DNA from: Pseudobdellovibrio sp031428275
GTDB taxonomy: Bacteria > Bdellovibrionota > Bdellovibrionia > Bdellovibrionales > Bdellovibrionaceae
NCBI GenBank assembly: GCA_031428275.1
Contig: JANPPC010000008.1
Span: 62,001-126,000 of the forward strand
Reading direction: 5' to 3'
Length of the DNA: 64,000 nucleotides
The first letter of the stretch is position 1; each line of letters begins with the position of its first letter. The notes beneath the pieces are model-generated. The model ran no database searches, was not told the DNA's origin, and saw only the letters and a program-made list of their open reading frames with translations. A program made the position numbers and the translations under genes. Of the stretch, positions 25,976 to 35,135 are shown in pieces.

Positions 25976-26004
25976 CGAGAACTCCTATTCACATTTTTAA
26001 AAAT

Positions 26005-26451
26005 TTATTTGTAGTCTTCGACTTCTTCGCCATCAAGTTCGAACGAAACTTCGCCGTACTGTGATCGCTTCGTCGCAATTTTCAAGTTTCCGTAGACCCA
26101 GATTGGGGCTCCCACTTTTCCTTCGACACCTTTGCGCATTTTAACGTAAACCATTTGATTGGGTGGCGGGGGTGGCACGTGAATGCAAGCTTGCGGGGTC
26201 GGTACAAGTAAAAATTCAGTCACTAATCTTTGATCATCTTCTAGCGGAACCATAAAGCCCGGTATTTTTACGCGTTTATTTTCTAATTGTTTAAGTTCAG
26301 TAGGCGCAACGTTACCAATGTAATCCATTTGGCTTAGCAAGCGCCAATCAACTTCGATTCCGTTACCGTGACCAGCTCCAGAAATAAAATAGACCCCAGC
26401 ACCAACCGCGGCAGAAAAAACTAGAATAGAGACTAAAATCCATTTCATCAT
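26005..26451 (-). CDS. DUF3299 family exported protein
   Basis: 148 residues from ATG 26451; the longer frame to 26496 would run into hisS. The N-terminus 'MMKWILVSILVFSAAVGAGVYF' is a signal anchor. 'LENKRVKIPGFMVPLEDDQRLVTEFLLVPTPQACIHVPPPPPNQMVYV' spans the DUF3299 signature; the Cys-x-His-x-PPPPPNQ region may bind metal. These proteins accompany ZrgA and the ABC genes in zinc-related clusters. First gene of the operon; only 30 bases separate its start from the hisS start. No clear ribosome binding site. Confidence 0.75.
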   Translation of the reverse strand: MMKWILVSILVFSAAVGAGVYFISGAGHGNGIEVDWRLLSQMDYIGNVAPTELKQLENKRVKIPGFMVPLEDDQRLVTEFLLVPTPQACIHVPPPPPNQMVYVKMRKGVEGKVGAPIWVYGNLKIATKRSQYGEVSFELDGEEVEDYK

Positions 26452-26481
26452 ATGAAAACTTAGGATATGCTTATCGGCTGT

Positions 26482-27717
26482 ATGAGTAAATATCAAAGCG
26501 TCCGCGGCACAAGAGATTTATTACCCGAGCTCAAGCGTAGCTTTCGTCAAATTGACGAAATTGCTTACAAAACAGCTTTAACCTACGGCTTCAACGAGAT
26601 CGAAACACCGATCTTTGAATTCTCAGATGTGTTTCATCGCTCTTTGGGCGAAACCTCCGACGCCGTAAGTAAAGAAACATACACATTTTTAGACCGCGGA
26701 GGTGACTCCATCACGTTAAGGCCCGAAGGTACAGCCGGTGTTGTACGTTCGTTTGTCAGTGAAGGTTTAGCGCAATTAGTGCCGTTGAAACTTTATTACT
26801 ATGGGCCCATGTTCAGGTACGAACGCCCGCAAAAAGGGCGTTACCGTCAGTTTCACCAATTCGGTGTCGAGATCTTGGGTTTAGAGTCAGCATTAGCCGA
26901 CGTCGAATGTTTAGACTTAGCGTGGACTATTATTAAAAAATTAAAATTATCTGAACGCTGCATTTTAGAGATTAATACTTTAGGAGACGTCGAATCACGT
27001 AACGGTTACCGCCAAGCTTTGGTTGAATATTTAACTCCGTTTAAAGCTGAACTATCGGCTGACTCTCAAGTGCGTTTAGAAAAAAACCCTTTACGCATTT
27101 TAGATTCAAAAGACGAAGGCGACCGTAAAATTGTGGCTGGCGCGCCGTTAATGGATCATCATTTGAATGAAAATTCAAAAAAGTTTTTCACCGACGTACA
27201 AGAAGGCTTAAAAAGATTGAATATCCCTTACAAAATTAACCCCAAATTAGTGCGCGGTCTAGATTACTACTGCCACACCGTTTTTGAATTCACTACGACC
27301 GAGCTAGGTGCCCAAAGTGCCATTCTTTCGGGTGGTCGTTACGATGGATTAGTTGAAATACTTGGTGGCCCTAAAACGGCGGGCGTCGGTTGGGCAGCAG
27401 GCGTTGATCGTTTAGCCGATCTTTGCGGCGCAACTTTAGAAATATCAAAGGCCTCTCCTATTTCACTTATAGCAAACGGTGAAAACGCACTGAAAGAGGC
27501 GGTTCGAATAGCCAGTATTTTACGAAACAAAAACCTTTACTGCGAAGTTTTCTTAACCGGCAACTTCAAAAAGAAATTAGAAAAAGCTAACAAAGTCGGA
27601 ACTGCAAAAGCGGTTTTAATATTCGATCAAGCCGACGGATCTTTAGAATATAAAATTAAAGATTTCACGACTGGTGAAGAAAAAGCTGCAAGCCGCGAAG
27701 ACGCTGAACAGCTGTAA
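26482..27717 (+). CDS. hisS: Histidine--tRNA ligase
   Basis: 411 residues from ATG 26482 (an in-frame ATG at 26467 adds 5 residues). Class II synthetase motifs are clear: 'VRGTRDLLPELKRSFRQ', motif 1 region 'IETPIFEFSDVF', motif 2 'FRYERPQKGRYRQFHQFGVE', the histidine-binding 'RGLDYYCHTVFEF' and motif 3 'SGGRYDGL...GVGWAAGVDRL'. The C-terminal anticodon-binding domain follows. Attaches histidine to tRNA(His). Standard length. Confidence 0.95.
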   Translation: MSKYQSVRGTRDLLPELKRSFRQIDEIAYKTALTYGFNEIETPIFEFSDVFHRSLGETSDAVSKETYTFLDRGGDSITLRPEGTAGVVRSFVSEGLAQLVPLKLYYYGPMFRYERPQKGRYRQFHQFGVEILGLESALADVECLDLAWTIIKKLKLSERCILEINTLGDVESRNGYRQALVEYLTPFKAELSADSQVRLEKNPLRILDSKDEGDRKIVAGAPLMDHHLNENSKKFFTDVQEGLKRLNIPYKINPKLVRGLDYYCHTVFEFTTTELGAQSAILSGGRYDGLVEILGGPKTAGVGWAAGVDRLADLCGATLEISKASPISLIANGENALKEAVRIASILRNKNLYCEVFLTGNFKKKLEKANKVGTAKAVLIFDQADGSLEYKIKDFTTGEEKAASREDAEQL

Positions 27718-27735
27718 TATGAACAGCTGTAATAC
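27706..27735 (+). repeat. 15-base tandem duplication across the hisS stop
   Basis: GAACAGCTGTAATAT is followed directly by GAACAGCTGTAATAC (14 of 15 identical). The stop codon of hisS lies in the first unit. Probably a replication-slippage duplication without function. Confidence 0.75.
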
Positions 27736-27833
27736 CCTTTGCGTCTAAGTGTACAAACTTTTGACAGGTAAATTCTACCATACCAATCCTAATTGATTTT
27801 AAACGGGTCACTATTTTGTAACTAGGGACAGTT

Positions 27834-29330
27834 ATGAACATACTTTTATTTACCCTGTTGCTGTTTACGTTCGGAATTTCGCAGGCCCAAAGGTCTGCCG
27901 AAAAGTCTAAACGTCACTACATATTCTATGTTCATGGTATCGGCGGAAGTGTCGCAAGTTTCGGGGCAATGCCCGGCGCTTTAAAAAATCATTTAGACGC
28001 GGCACGACCCGACACTTTGCATGAATCGTATTCTTTCGTTTATCCGACGGCCGATAAAAAAATGACGACCGACGATTTCGCTATCTTATTCGGCCAGTAT
28101 ATCGATAAAAAATTAAAAGGTCGTCTTCAACCGCAAGATAAAATTTCAGTCATTTCTCATTCGCAGGGCGGTATCGTTTCACTTATTTGGTATTTTCATG
28201 CTTACCGACAGTTGCATCACTACGCTAATCGCATTGGCGTAGTTGACGGCGTTCCGCAATATGCGATCGACTATCACCCTGAATACGTTAAAAATTTAGA
28301 TGCGTTCATATCTTTAGGTACTCCGTATTGGGGAAGTAAGCTTGCAACTTTTTTAACAAATGATAATTTCATTTCAAAACAGATCTCATCGACACTATTC
28401 ACTAATTTAGGTCGTCGTCAATTAGACGAAATGGCCTTAATGAGCGAGACCAATAGCAAATTTCGTAAACATGTCACTGTCGTTCCAACAAACATATTAG
28501 AGCACATGGGCAAATCGATTCGTCCGCTTGCTATTGCTGGAGTGGCCGATGTGGTCGAAATCTTTCGTGATAAAACCTATGGTTTATCTGAAAATTTAAA
28601 AATCTTTAAGGGTATGGCTTTCGGAAGCCGTTACTGGGAATCTGATGGCGCGGTTCCGCTGCCTGCTGCGCGTTTCGATGCGATCTACACGGTCGATCGA
28701 AGCACGAACTACGCACACGGCCAAGTTACTCCGCGCGGAAGTACGCGCGAAACGAACTTTTCACCTTTATTAATTGTAAATGCATTGCACGCTAGCCCGG
28801 TGGCCTCGATCCCCGACATCGTAGAAGTTCCGCAGTCGTGCATAACGTCACTTGATTGTAAGCACCCCTCATTTAAATACGTCTACCAGCATCTGATCGG
28901 AGAGGCTTTACCCGAGCATGGCGCCGACGTACCAGCGAATGCATTGGGTGGCTTCATGATGTCGGTGCGCGTGAACTTTCCTCAAGGTATCGATCTCAAA
29001 AAGAAGAAAGTTGAAATTCGCTTGATGAATGCCCAAGAATTTCCGGATTATTCGTTTGTTTTAGCAAATTCGAACGAGCTTTTCAGCTCGGCCGAATATA
29101 TTAACCCACTTCAGCGCAACATTTACTTTCGTACCATTGCCGGCCATTTTAAATATAAAGACGATATGTCATCGGCCGCATTCGAAGCCCGTAAAAACGG
29201 AGCAAAGGCTTTTTTCTTGATTCAATCACCGGGCTACAAATCGCGCTACATTGAAACAACTTTAAAACCAACCTATTCAACATTCATAGAAGTTAACCTT
29301 GAGCCCATGACGAAAGAAGTAAACCCGTGA
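27834..29330 (+). CDS. Secreted lipase-like alpha/beta hydrolase
   Basis: 498 residues with signal peptide 'MNILLFTLLLFTFGISQAQ'. 'YIFYVHGIGGSV' is the oxyanion-hole HG motif and 'SVISHSQGGIVSL' the GxSxG-like nucleophile elbow with S110 (SHSQG). 'FISLGTPYWGSKLA' is the familiar 'GTP..GS' strand of triacylglycerol lipases. The C-terminal 150 residues are beta-rich and not recognised. Likely an esterase or lipase acting outside the cell. It overlaps the downstream TolC-like gene by 4 bases, suggesting co-translation. Confidence 0.78.
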   Translation: MNILLFTLLLFTFGISQAQRSAEKSKRHYIFYVHGIGGSVASFGAMPGALKNHLDAARPDTLHESYSFVYPTADKKMTTDDFAILFGQYIDKKLKGRLQPQDKISVISHSQGGIVSLIWYFHAYRQLHHYANRIGVVDGVPQYAIDYHPEYVKNLDAFISLGTPYWGSKLATFLTNDNFISKQISSTLFTNLGRRQLDEMALMSETNSKFRKHVTVVPTNILEHMGKSIRPLAIAGVADVVEIFRDKTYGLSENLKIFKGMAFGSRYWESDGAVPLPAARFDAIYTVDRSTNYAHGQVTPRGSTRETNFSPLLIVNALHASPVASIPDIVEVPQSCITSLDCKHPSFKYVYQHLIGEALPEHGADVPANALGGFMMSVRVNFPQGIDLKKKKVEIRLMNAQEFPDYSFVLANSNELFSSAEYINPLQRNIYFRTIAGHFKYKDDMSSAAFEARKNGAKAFFLIQSPGYKSRYIETTLKPTYSTFIEVNLEPMTKEVNP

Positions 29331-30619
29331 AACACTTTTATCTGATACTTCCGCTGCTAGTCGCAACTTCAGTTCACGCATTAACCCTGCAAGAGGCCAT
29401 CAAAGTTTCGATCGAAAACAATCCAAAAACCGTTGCTAATCAATTACGAGTGCAATCAATGGAAGATCGTCTGAAAGCACAGCAAAAAAATTGGTTACCA
29501 ACCATAAATATTTCGACCGGCGTTGATTTAAATAAATCGTCTTACTTATCTGAAATTCGCAATAGCCAATTAAGTAGTCGCAATCGTTCGACTTCGATTT
29601 CTTCTTCGGTCACCCTTTACGACGGGGGCGCGAATCGATTCGCTACCCAAGCCGCCGAAGCAGAATTAAGGGCGCTGAAAGCCAGATACAGCTCAAGTAA
29701 TGCGCTTATTCCAAATACTCGCGGCAGTATCGCACGCTCGGTTATAGACGCGTACGCCGGACTACTTGAAGTTGTTGAACAGCAAAATTATTTAAATTTT
29801 TTATCAGCGACTTTACAAATTTACGCAACTGCATTTAAGGGTGATGACCTGATCATCATTCAACAACAGATGAACGATTTAAAAACTCGATATATCCGCG
29901 CTGATTTTAACTACAAAGAAGCCGTAAAAGATTTTAAGTATTTTTCGACAGTTACTGCGCCCGACATTTCTGATATGGATACGATTGAACAAGCCATTGC
30001 GTCGTTGCAAATTCCCGAAACGGCCGAAGAAGCTTTTCGCATAGCCTTAGTTAAAAACCCAAATATTAAAATGGCCGAATACGATTTAGAAAGTTCACAA
30101 GCCAACTATAAATCAGGTCAGGCTCGTCGAACAGCTCCGCTTATTTACTTGCAGGCGGCAACTTCACGCGGCGCCGGCGAGATCAACAGTATATCAAACC
30201 GCACAAATGATAAATCGATCGGCGTGTACTTAAGCTATAATTTCGATGCAAAAAATTCAAACTTAGAAAGCGCTGCAGTTAAAAGTGTCGAAGCGGCCCA
30301 GCGCGATCTAGACGGCGAGATCGACGAAACAAAGCACACAATCGAATCGGTGTATCCAAGTTTAGAGAACCAACAAAGTTTGTACGCGTCGCAATTAGAA
30401 AACTTAAAGAGCGCCGATGAATCACTAAATCAAATTTTAGAAAAAATGAAAAAAAACAATAAAGTCGATATTAATACAGCTTTAAACGTTTTGGGCTCGC
30501 ACCAGCAATATACGTCACAAAGCTTAGCGCAAAAAATTTCGATTCTTTATACAAGATTTAATATTCAGCGTACCGTAGGTACGCTGTTTGATAATTTGGG
30601 CGGTCTACGTAAACGCTAA
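29327..30619 (+). CDS. TolC family outer membrane efflux protein
   Basis: 430 residues, GTG start overlapping the lipase stop (GTGA). Signal peptide 'MKHFYLILPLLVATSVHA', then the OEP repeats: 'LTLQEAIKVSIENNPKTVANQLRVQ' and, in the second half, 'AEEAFRIALVKNPNIKMAEYDLESSQANYKSGQARRTAPLIYL'. The 'GVYLSYNFDAK' and 'SLYDGG'-like boxes are typical. Forms an outer-membrane/periplasmic tunnel for type I secretion or efflux. The adjacent secreted hydrolase might be its cargo, but no inner-membrane partners are encoded here. Confidence 0.85.
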   Translation: MKHFYLILPLLVATSVHALTLQEAIKVSIENNPKTVANQLRVQSMEDRLKAQQKNWLPTINISTGVDLNKSSYLSEIRNSQLSSRNRSTSISSSVTLYDGGANRFATQAAEAELRALKARYSSSNALIPNTRGSIARSVIDAYAGLLEVVEQQNYLNFLSATLQIYATAFKGDDLIIIQQQMNDLKTRYIRADFNYKEAVKDFKYFSTVTAPDISDMDTIEQAIASLQIPETAEEAFRIALVKNPNIKMAEYDLESSQANYKSGQARRTAPLIYLQAATSRGAGEINSISNRTNDKSIGVYLSYNFDAKNSNLESAAVKSVEAAQRDLDGEIDETKHTIESVYPSLENQQSLYASQLENLKSADESLNQILEKMKKNNKVDINTALNVLGSHQQYTSQSLAQKISILYTRFNIQRTVGTLFDNLGGLRKR

Positions 30620-30648
30620 TCTTCGCCCAGGCGGAAAACTTTACGCTA

Positions 30649-31725
30649 TTATCGACGACCAACGCGGACGCTTTCGCCGCGCTTCCAACCGAAGACTGTT
30701 TGCGACTGCGTGCGCGTCCAGTAGAAAATCAGAATGACTCCAACCACTAACATACCAACGCTTAGCCATTGCCCGCGAGTTAAACCTAAAGCTTGAAATC
30801 CGATCTGAATATCAGGCATACGAAATTGTTCGTTTATAATGCGCATGATGGCGTAAACCACGACGAAACTTCCCGCGACGAACCCCGGACGACGTGATTT
30901 ACGAGCTAAGAAAAATAAAACTAAAAATGTAATAATCCCCTCGGTTAACGCCGCAAATAATTGCGACGGGTAACGTGCATCTAGGAAGGGCTCGATTGCC
31001 GCTTTCACGCTGCTATTACCATTTTGAACTTCGCCGATCACACGGTACAAAGTTTGGTAGACTTGATCGCGCGAATTAGCATCAGTGCGAAACGATGCTA
31101 ACTGCTGACTCCATTGTGAAGTTTCAACGCCGACTTTTTCGATGACCGGACTTAACGTACTTAAACGTTCGAATTCATAGTTCGGCCAGTTCAAAATATC
31201 GGAAGGAAATTTCACGGCTAGCGGAAAATCTGCCGGGGCCACGCGCCCAACAAGTTCACCATTGACAAAGTTTGCTATACGGCCAAATAAAACACCAATG
31301 GGTCCGGTGAGTGAAGCTAAATCTAAAAGATAAACGTAGTTAAGTCCGGTCTTGCGCGCGTAAAGAAAACACGCAACGAAAATACCTATAATACCGCCAT
31401 GACTGGCCATCCCACCCTCATTAACCGCTAGGACGCCCCAAAACGGAAAGCCGGAACGAAAACTGTGAAACAATGATGGGTCGTAAAATAAACAGTATCC
31501 TAGTCGTCCGCCCACAAGTGTACCGATCGCCGCGTAAGTGATAAAATCACCAACCATCGCGCGCGTTAAACCGGCGCGCTGACGCTCTGCAAGCCAGCAG
31601 ATTAAATAATAAGCGCAGATAAATCCCAACATGTATGAAAATCCATACCAACGAAAACCAAATTCAGAACCCCATAGCGAGGTCTCAGGAAATTTAAATA
31701 TAAATGGGCTTAGATCATGAACCAT
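30649..31725 (-). CDS. lgt: Prolipoprotein diacylglyceryl transferase
   Basis: 358 residues from ATG 31725, chosen because GGAG lies 7 bases upstream and the longer frame invades menB. Seven membrane spans; 'GTLVGGRLGYCLFYDPSLF', 'GGMASHGGIIG' and the Lgt signature 'GRIANFVNGELVGR' are plain. 'YPSQLFAALTEG' and 'RIINEQFRMPD' follow. It transfers diacylglycerol to the lipobox Cys of lipoproteins. About 50 residues longer than typical Lgt because of an insertion between 'FPLAVKFP' and 'RYPSQLF'. Confidence 0.93.
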   Translation of the reverse strand: MVHDLSPFIFKFPETSLWGSEFGFRWYGFSYMLGFICAYYLICWLAERQRAGLTRAMVGDFITYAAIGTLVGGRLGYCLFYDPSLFHSFRSGFPFWGVLAVNEGGMASHGGIIGIFVACFLYARKTGLNYVYLLDLASLTGPIGVLFGRIANFVNGELVGRVAPADFPLAVKFPSDILNWPNYEFERLSTLSPVIEKVGVETSQWSQQLASFRTDANSRDQVYQTLYRVIGEVQNGNSSVKAAIEPFLDARYPSQLFAALTEGIITFLVLFFLARKSRRPGFVAGSFVVVYAIMRIINEQFRMPDIQIGFQALGLTRGQWLSVGMLVVGVILIFYWTRTQSQTVFGWKRGESVRVGRR

Positions 31726-31801
31726 AGATGACTCCAGAGTTGTATTTTCTTGATTATCTTCCCTTGAGGATGGGTCTTGGTCAATGCTACAAATGGTGCC
31801 T

Positions 31802-32734
31802 ATGAGCACAAAAAAAGTATCTGACATATTCGACGAAACCCAATGGACTGAAATCGCAGGTTTTGACTTTAGCGATATCACTTACCACCGCGCAAAAAAC
31901 CAGGGCACTGTTCGCATTGCCCTGAACAGACCCGAAGTTAGAAATGCGTTTCGCCCGAAAACGGTCGACGAATTATCAATCGCCTTAGAACACGCAAGAA
32001 TTTCGGCAGACGTCGGAGTCATTTTACTAACCGGCAATGGGCCCTCACCAAAAGATGGTGGCTGGGCATTTTGTTCGGGCGGAGACCAACGCATTCGCGG
32101 AAAAGATGGATACAAATACGAAGGCGCCGACAATAACGGCACCGGAACAGCCGAAGAAAATAAAGTAAACTTAGCGAAGCTGGGCCGCTTGCACATTTTA
32201 GAAGTTCAACGACAAATTCGCTTCATGCCAAAAATAGTAGTGGCCGTCGTACCAGGCTGGGCCGTGGGCGGAGGTCACTCATTGCACGTGATCTGTGATT
32301 TAACCTTAGCTTCAAAAGAACATGCAATTTTCAAACAAACCGACCCTGATGTGGCTAGTTTTGATTCGGGCTATGGTTCAGCGTACCTAGCAAGACAAGT
32401 GGGTCAAAAGAAAGCGCGCGAGATTTTCTTTCTGGGCCGCAACTACGACGCACAAACCGCATTTGATATGGGAATGGTTAACGAAGTTATCCCCCATAAA
32501 GATTTAGAAAAAGTCGCTCTTGAATGGGCCGCCGAAATGAATCAGAAGTCTCCGACCGCGATGCGCATGTTGAAATTCGGATTTAATATGATCGACGATG
32601 GCTTAGTAGGACAACAGCTTTTCGCCGGTGAAGCGACGCGCCTGGCGTATGGCACCACCGAGGCCGAAGAAGGTCGAAATTCGTTCGTTGAAAAGCGCGA
32701 TAAAGATTTTAAAAAATTTCCGTGGCATTACTAA
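31802..32734 (+). CDS. menB: 1,4-dihydroxy-2-naphthoyl-CoA synthase
   Basis: 310 residues from ATG 31802 (an in-frame ATG at 31784 is possible). Crotonase superfamily with MenB-specific boxes: 'RIALNRPEVRNAFRPKTVDEL', 'FCSGGDQRIRGKDGY', 'VAVVPGWAVGGGHSLHVICDLTLAS', 'SFDSGYGSAYLARQVGQKKAREIFFL' and the C-terminal 'NSFVEKRDKDFKKFPWHY'. It closes the second ring in menaquinone biosynthesis. Standard. Other men genes are not in the window. Confidence 0.94.
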   Translation: MSTKKVSDIFDETQWTEIAGFDFSDITYHRAKNQGTVRIALNRPEVRNAFRPKTVDELSIALEHARISADVGVILLTGNGPSPKDGGWAFCSGGDQRIRGKDGYKYEGADNNGTGTAEENKVNLAKLGRLHILEVQRQIRFMPKIVVAVVPGWAVGGGHSLHVICDLTLASKEHAIFKQTDPDVASFDSGYGSAYLARQVGQKKAREIFFLGRNYDAQTAFDMGMVNEVIPHKDLEKVALEWAAEMNQKSPTAMRMLKFGFNMIDDGLVGQQLFAGEATRLAYGTTEAEEGRNSFVEKRDKDFKKFPWHY

Positions 32735-32739
32735 TTATG

Positions 32740-33342
32740 TTAGTACGTCGGCATTACCGGTGGCATCACTGCGAATAACAGCATGTAAGCCAATGCGATG
32801 ATAATCATCAGCATCAGCTCAAAGCGAAAGTAGAATTTCAGAATACTAGAGCGCGTGCGCGAAGACCAAAGAAAGTAGTATACGGTCGGCAGCACGATCA
32901 TAGCCGGCGGACCAAAAATAAAACCCAGCTGAAGCATACCCTGCGTACCATAATGTGTGCTTACGTACTGATGCGCGATTGCAAAAACGATTAAATAAAA
33001 CACCGCAATGCTTTTCGTAAAAAATTCAAAAATGTGATTCAATATCCAGTGCTTCATACTTGTTTTCAAAAACTGCTGGCTAATGGTATCCGACGCATAA
33101 ACGAAATTCTGTGCGCGAAAACCCTTCGCGTCGACGTCTTCCATGATAAATAAATCTTTTTTGAGCATCGGCACCAACTGAATATTTCCGCGTGTTTGGT
33201 AAAAAGCATTTTTAAAATCTTTTGCTAGCACCCAATTGAAAACGGGGTGATCAAACAGTAGCGAAACTCGCCCCGTTAATGTATTAATTTGAATGAAATA
33301 TACATTCTCTTTTTGAACAAGTTCTAGATGTTTTTTGCGCAT
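32740..33342 (-). CDS. Hypothetical membrane protein
   Basis: 200 residues. A soluble N-terminal half of about 100 residues ('FDHPVFNWVLAKDFKNAFYQ') is followed by three hydrophobic helices ('AVFYLIVFAIAHQYV', 'GFIFGPPAMIVLPTVYYFLW', 'LMLMIIIALAYMLLFAV'). No motif recognised. It converges on menB with a 5-base gap. Coding is supported by the long frame and membrane pattern. Confidence 0.6.
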   Translation of the reverse strand: MRKKHLELVQKENVYFIQINTLTGRVSLLFDHPVFNWVLAKDFKNAFYQTRGNIQLVPMLKKDLFIMEDVDAKGFRAQNFVYASDTISQQFLKTSMKHWILNHIFEFFTKSIAVFYLIVFAIAHQYVSTHYGTQGMLQLGFIFGPPAMIVLPTVYYFLWSSRTRSSILKFYFRFELMLMIIIALAYMLLFAVMPPVMPTY

Positions 33343-33441
33343 TAGTTGCTTATCGGTAGAATAAAAGTCACACAGTATTCTTTATTTGAGACAGATGCCG
33401 CAAATCCACCTTCAACTGCATGGCCATGCTAGAATAAAAAG

Positions 33442-34197
33442 ATGAAAACACATCTATTAACAATCATGTTATTAGTGGCTACAGCCGCGTCTCAAAGCTG
33501 GGCACAAGAAAAATCATCTAGCTCGCGCCCCTGGCTGCTTTCGCAGGGTGCCGCCGCCCGCGAAGCGAAGCGGTTTACCTTACAATCCTGGTTAGAAAAC
33601 AAAGACCGCCGCGCCTTGATGGATATGTGGCTAACCATTAATACGCCATCACCCTATGAATTTGTACTCGGTGGCTACATGAGCACCCACGCCACGCAAT
33701 CAACAACAAACAATGTTGGCAGTTCAAAAAATAATTCAAACTACGCCGGAGAAATTTCAGCTTACGCGCGCTTTGTGGGTATTTCTGGGGAATACGCAAA
33801 CAATTCTGAAGAAGGTTTCAACGACGTAAACGGAATTTTCAATTTGCGCGTGTTTGGAAATACTGTTCAGGGTTCGCACATTACGTTGCATTACGGTTTA
33901 CGTACTCGAAGCTCTGACACATACCGCTTGAATCAGCAGTTCCCGGCGGCTACTTTACAAATCTATTTAATGAAGTACTTTGGTATTCAGGGTAACTACA
34001 GAGCGTACCTACCGATCACAGAAAGCTACTACGGCGATACTCAAGGAGACGAGCTTAACGCTGGCGCTTTCATAGACTTCGGTAGTTTTCGACTATTTGG
34101 CGACTGGTACCAAGAGCGTCAAAACTCTAAACTAAACAACATAGAAACGAATATCCAGCGTACCGGAACCAAAGTCGGTTTGAAGATTTACTTCTAA
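33442..34197 (+). CDS. Outer-membrane beta-barrel-like protein
   Basis: 251 residues. Signal peptide 'MKTHLLTIMLLVATAASQSWAQ', then alternating strands with aromatic girdles ('YEFVLGGYMSTHATQ', 'ISAYARFVGISGEYAN', 'SHITLHYGLRTRS', 'GAFIDFGSFRLFGDWYQ'). It ends in 'GTKVGLKIYF', a C-terminal Phe as in barrel insertion signals. Probably an 8- to 10-strand barrel. No family assigned. TTGAGAC occurs 56 bases before the start. Confidence 0.65.
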   Translation: MKTHLLTIMLLVATAASQSWAQEKSSSSRPWLLSQGAAAREAKRFTLQSWLENKDRRALMDMWLTINTPSPYEFVLGGYMSTHATQSTTNNVGSSKNNSNYAGEISAYARFVGISGEYANNSEEGFNDVNGIFNLRVFGNTVQGSHITLHYGLRTRSSDTYRLNQQFPAATLQIYLMKYFGIQGNYRAYLPITESYYGDTQGDELNAGAFIDFGSFRLFGDWYQERQNSKLNNIETNIQRTGTKVGLKIYF

Positions 34198-34208
34198 AAC
34201 AAATACAT

Positions 34209-34263
34209 AAGCTTTCAGACCCCAACATCCATTTATAAGCGGCCGCGAAGCGTCTGAAAGCTT
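34209..34263. repeat. 12-base-pair perfect inverted repeat with GC-rich loop
   Basis: AAGCTTTCAGAC at 34209-34220 pairs with GTCTGAAAGCTT at 34252-34263. The 31-base loop includes GCGGCCGC. No T-run follows, so it is a weak terminator candidate between the barrel gene and the peptidase gene. Confidence 0.5.
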
Positions 34264-34337
34264 TACAACGGGCTGAAAACTCGTACCCAACCCATCGTGC
34301 GCATTTTATAAATCCCCTATCCAAATAAGGGGAAATA

Positions 34338-35051
34338 ATGAATATCAGTAAAGCCATTCTGCAAATCGCAATCGTACTTCTAGCTACTTCAAGCGCTCAC
34401 GCTTACAACTACAAAGGCATCTTCATCGCCGGCGACGATTCTATCGAAAATTTCGACAACGGTCGCGAAGACTTAACGACTCAATTTTCAAAAATGGGTA
34501 ACTTAGAAACGATCCAACTATCGTCTTCAGCAAAATACATCTCTGCCGAAAAAAACGTTTACGCTGCTAACGAAAAAAACTTAATCACGGCATTCCAAAC
34601 TACGAAACTAAAGTCTGACGAAGCATGCTTAATTCACATGACGTCACACGGTACAAAAGGCCAAGGTTTCTACCTATCAAAGGCCGGCATCTTATCTCCA
34701 AAAGTTTTCGAACAATTATTGAACCAAGCTTGCGGAGCCGCTCCGACAATCGTACTTATCTCTGCTTGCTACTCGGGCCAATTCATCACCGAATCAATCA
34801 AAAATCCGAACCGCATCATCTTAACTGCGGCCCGCACTGACCGCCCATCTTTCGGTTGTTCAGCTGACACTGAGTACACATACTGGGACGATTGCATACT
34901 GCAAGAATTGCCAAAGTCACAAAAGTGGACCGACCTTTACGCAAACGTAAATGTTTGTATTTCTGGTAAAGAAAAGGCTTTGAATGCGAAGCCATCTGAG
35001 CCACAAGCTTTTTTTGGTTCAAACACGGCGAACTGGGAAATTTTAAAGTAA
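34338..35051 (+). CDS. C13 (legumain-like) cysteine peptidase, secreted
   Basis: 237 residues with signal peptide 'MNISKAILQIAIVLLATSSAHA'. 'CLIHMTSHGTKGQGFYL' carries the catalytic His (H104), and 'TIVLISACYSGQFI' the catalytic Cys (C144), followed by 'RIILTAARTDRPSFGCS'. This is the clan CD fold of peptidase family C13, which cleaves after Asn or Asp. The protein is small for a secreted enzyme (mature about 215). It has its own terminator 30 bases after the stop. GGGGA upstream of ATG is the ribosome binding site. Confidence 0.83.
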   Translation: MNISKAILQIAIVLLATSSAHAYNYKGIFIAGDDSIENFDNGREDLTTQFSKMGNLETIQLSSSAKYISAEKNVYAANEKNLITAFQTTKLKSDEACLIHMTSHGTKGQGFYLSKAGILSPKVFEQLLNQACGAAPTIVLISACYSGQFITESIKNPNRIILTAARTDRPSFGCSADTEYTYWDDCILQELPKSQKWTDLYANVNVCISGKEKALNAKPSEPQAFFGSNTANWEILK

Positions 35052-35080
35052 TTTTTAGTTAGTACAGAATTTGAAATTAG

Positions 35081-35116
35081 AAAGGCGACTTCATGAAAGT
35101 GAAGTCGCCTTTTTTT
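35081..35116 (+). terminator. Intrinsic terminator after the C13 peptidase gene
   Basis: A 13-base-pair perfect stem (AAAGGCGACTTCA with TGAAGTCGCCTTT) around a 6-base loop, followed by a run of T. It lies between the convergent peptidase and RsmB-like genes and can serve the plus-strand transcript. Confidence 0.9.
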
Positions 35117-35135
35117 ATTTACACTTTAAATAAAA

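Noticed and set aside
27761..27766. Perfect -35 box TTGACA before the lipase gene
   Set aside because: No acceptable -10 box at 16-18 bases downstream.
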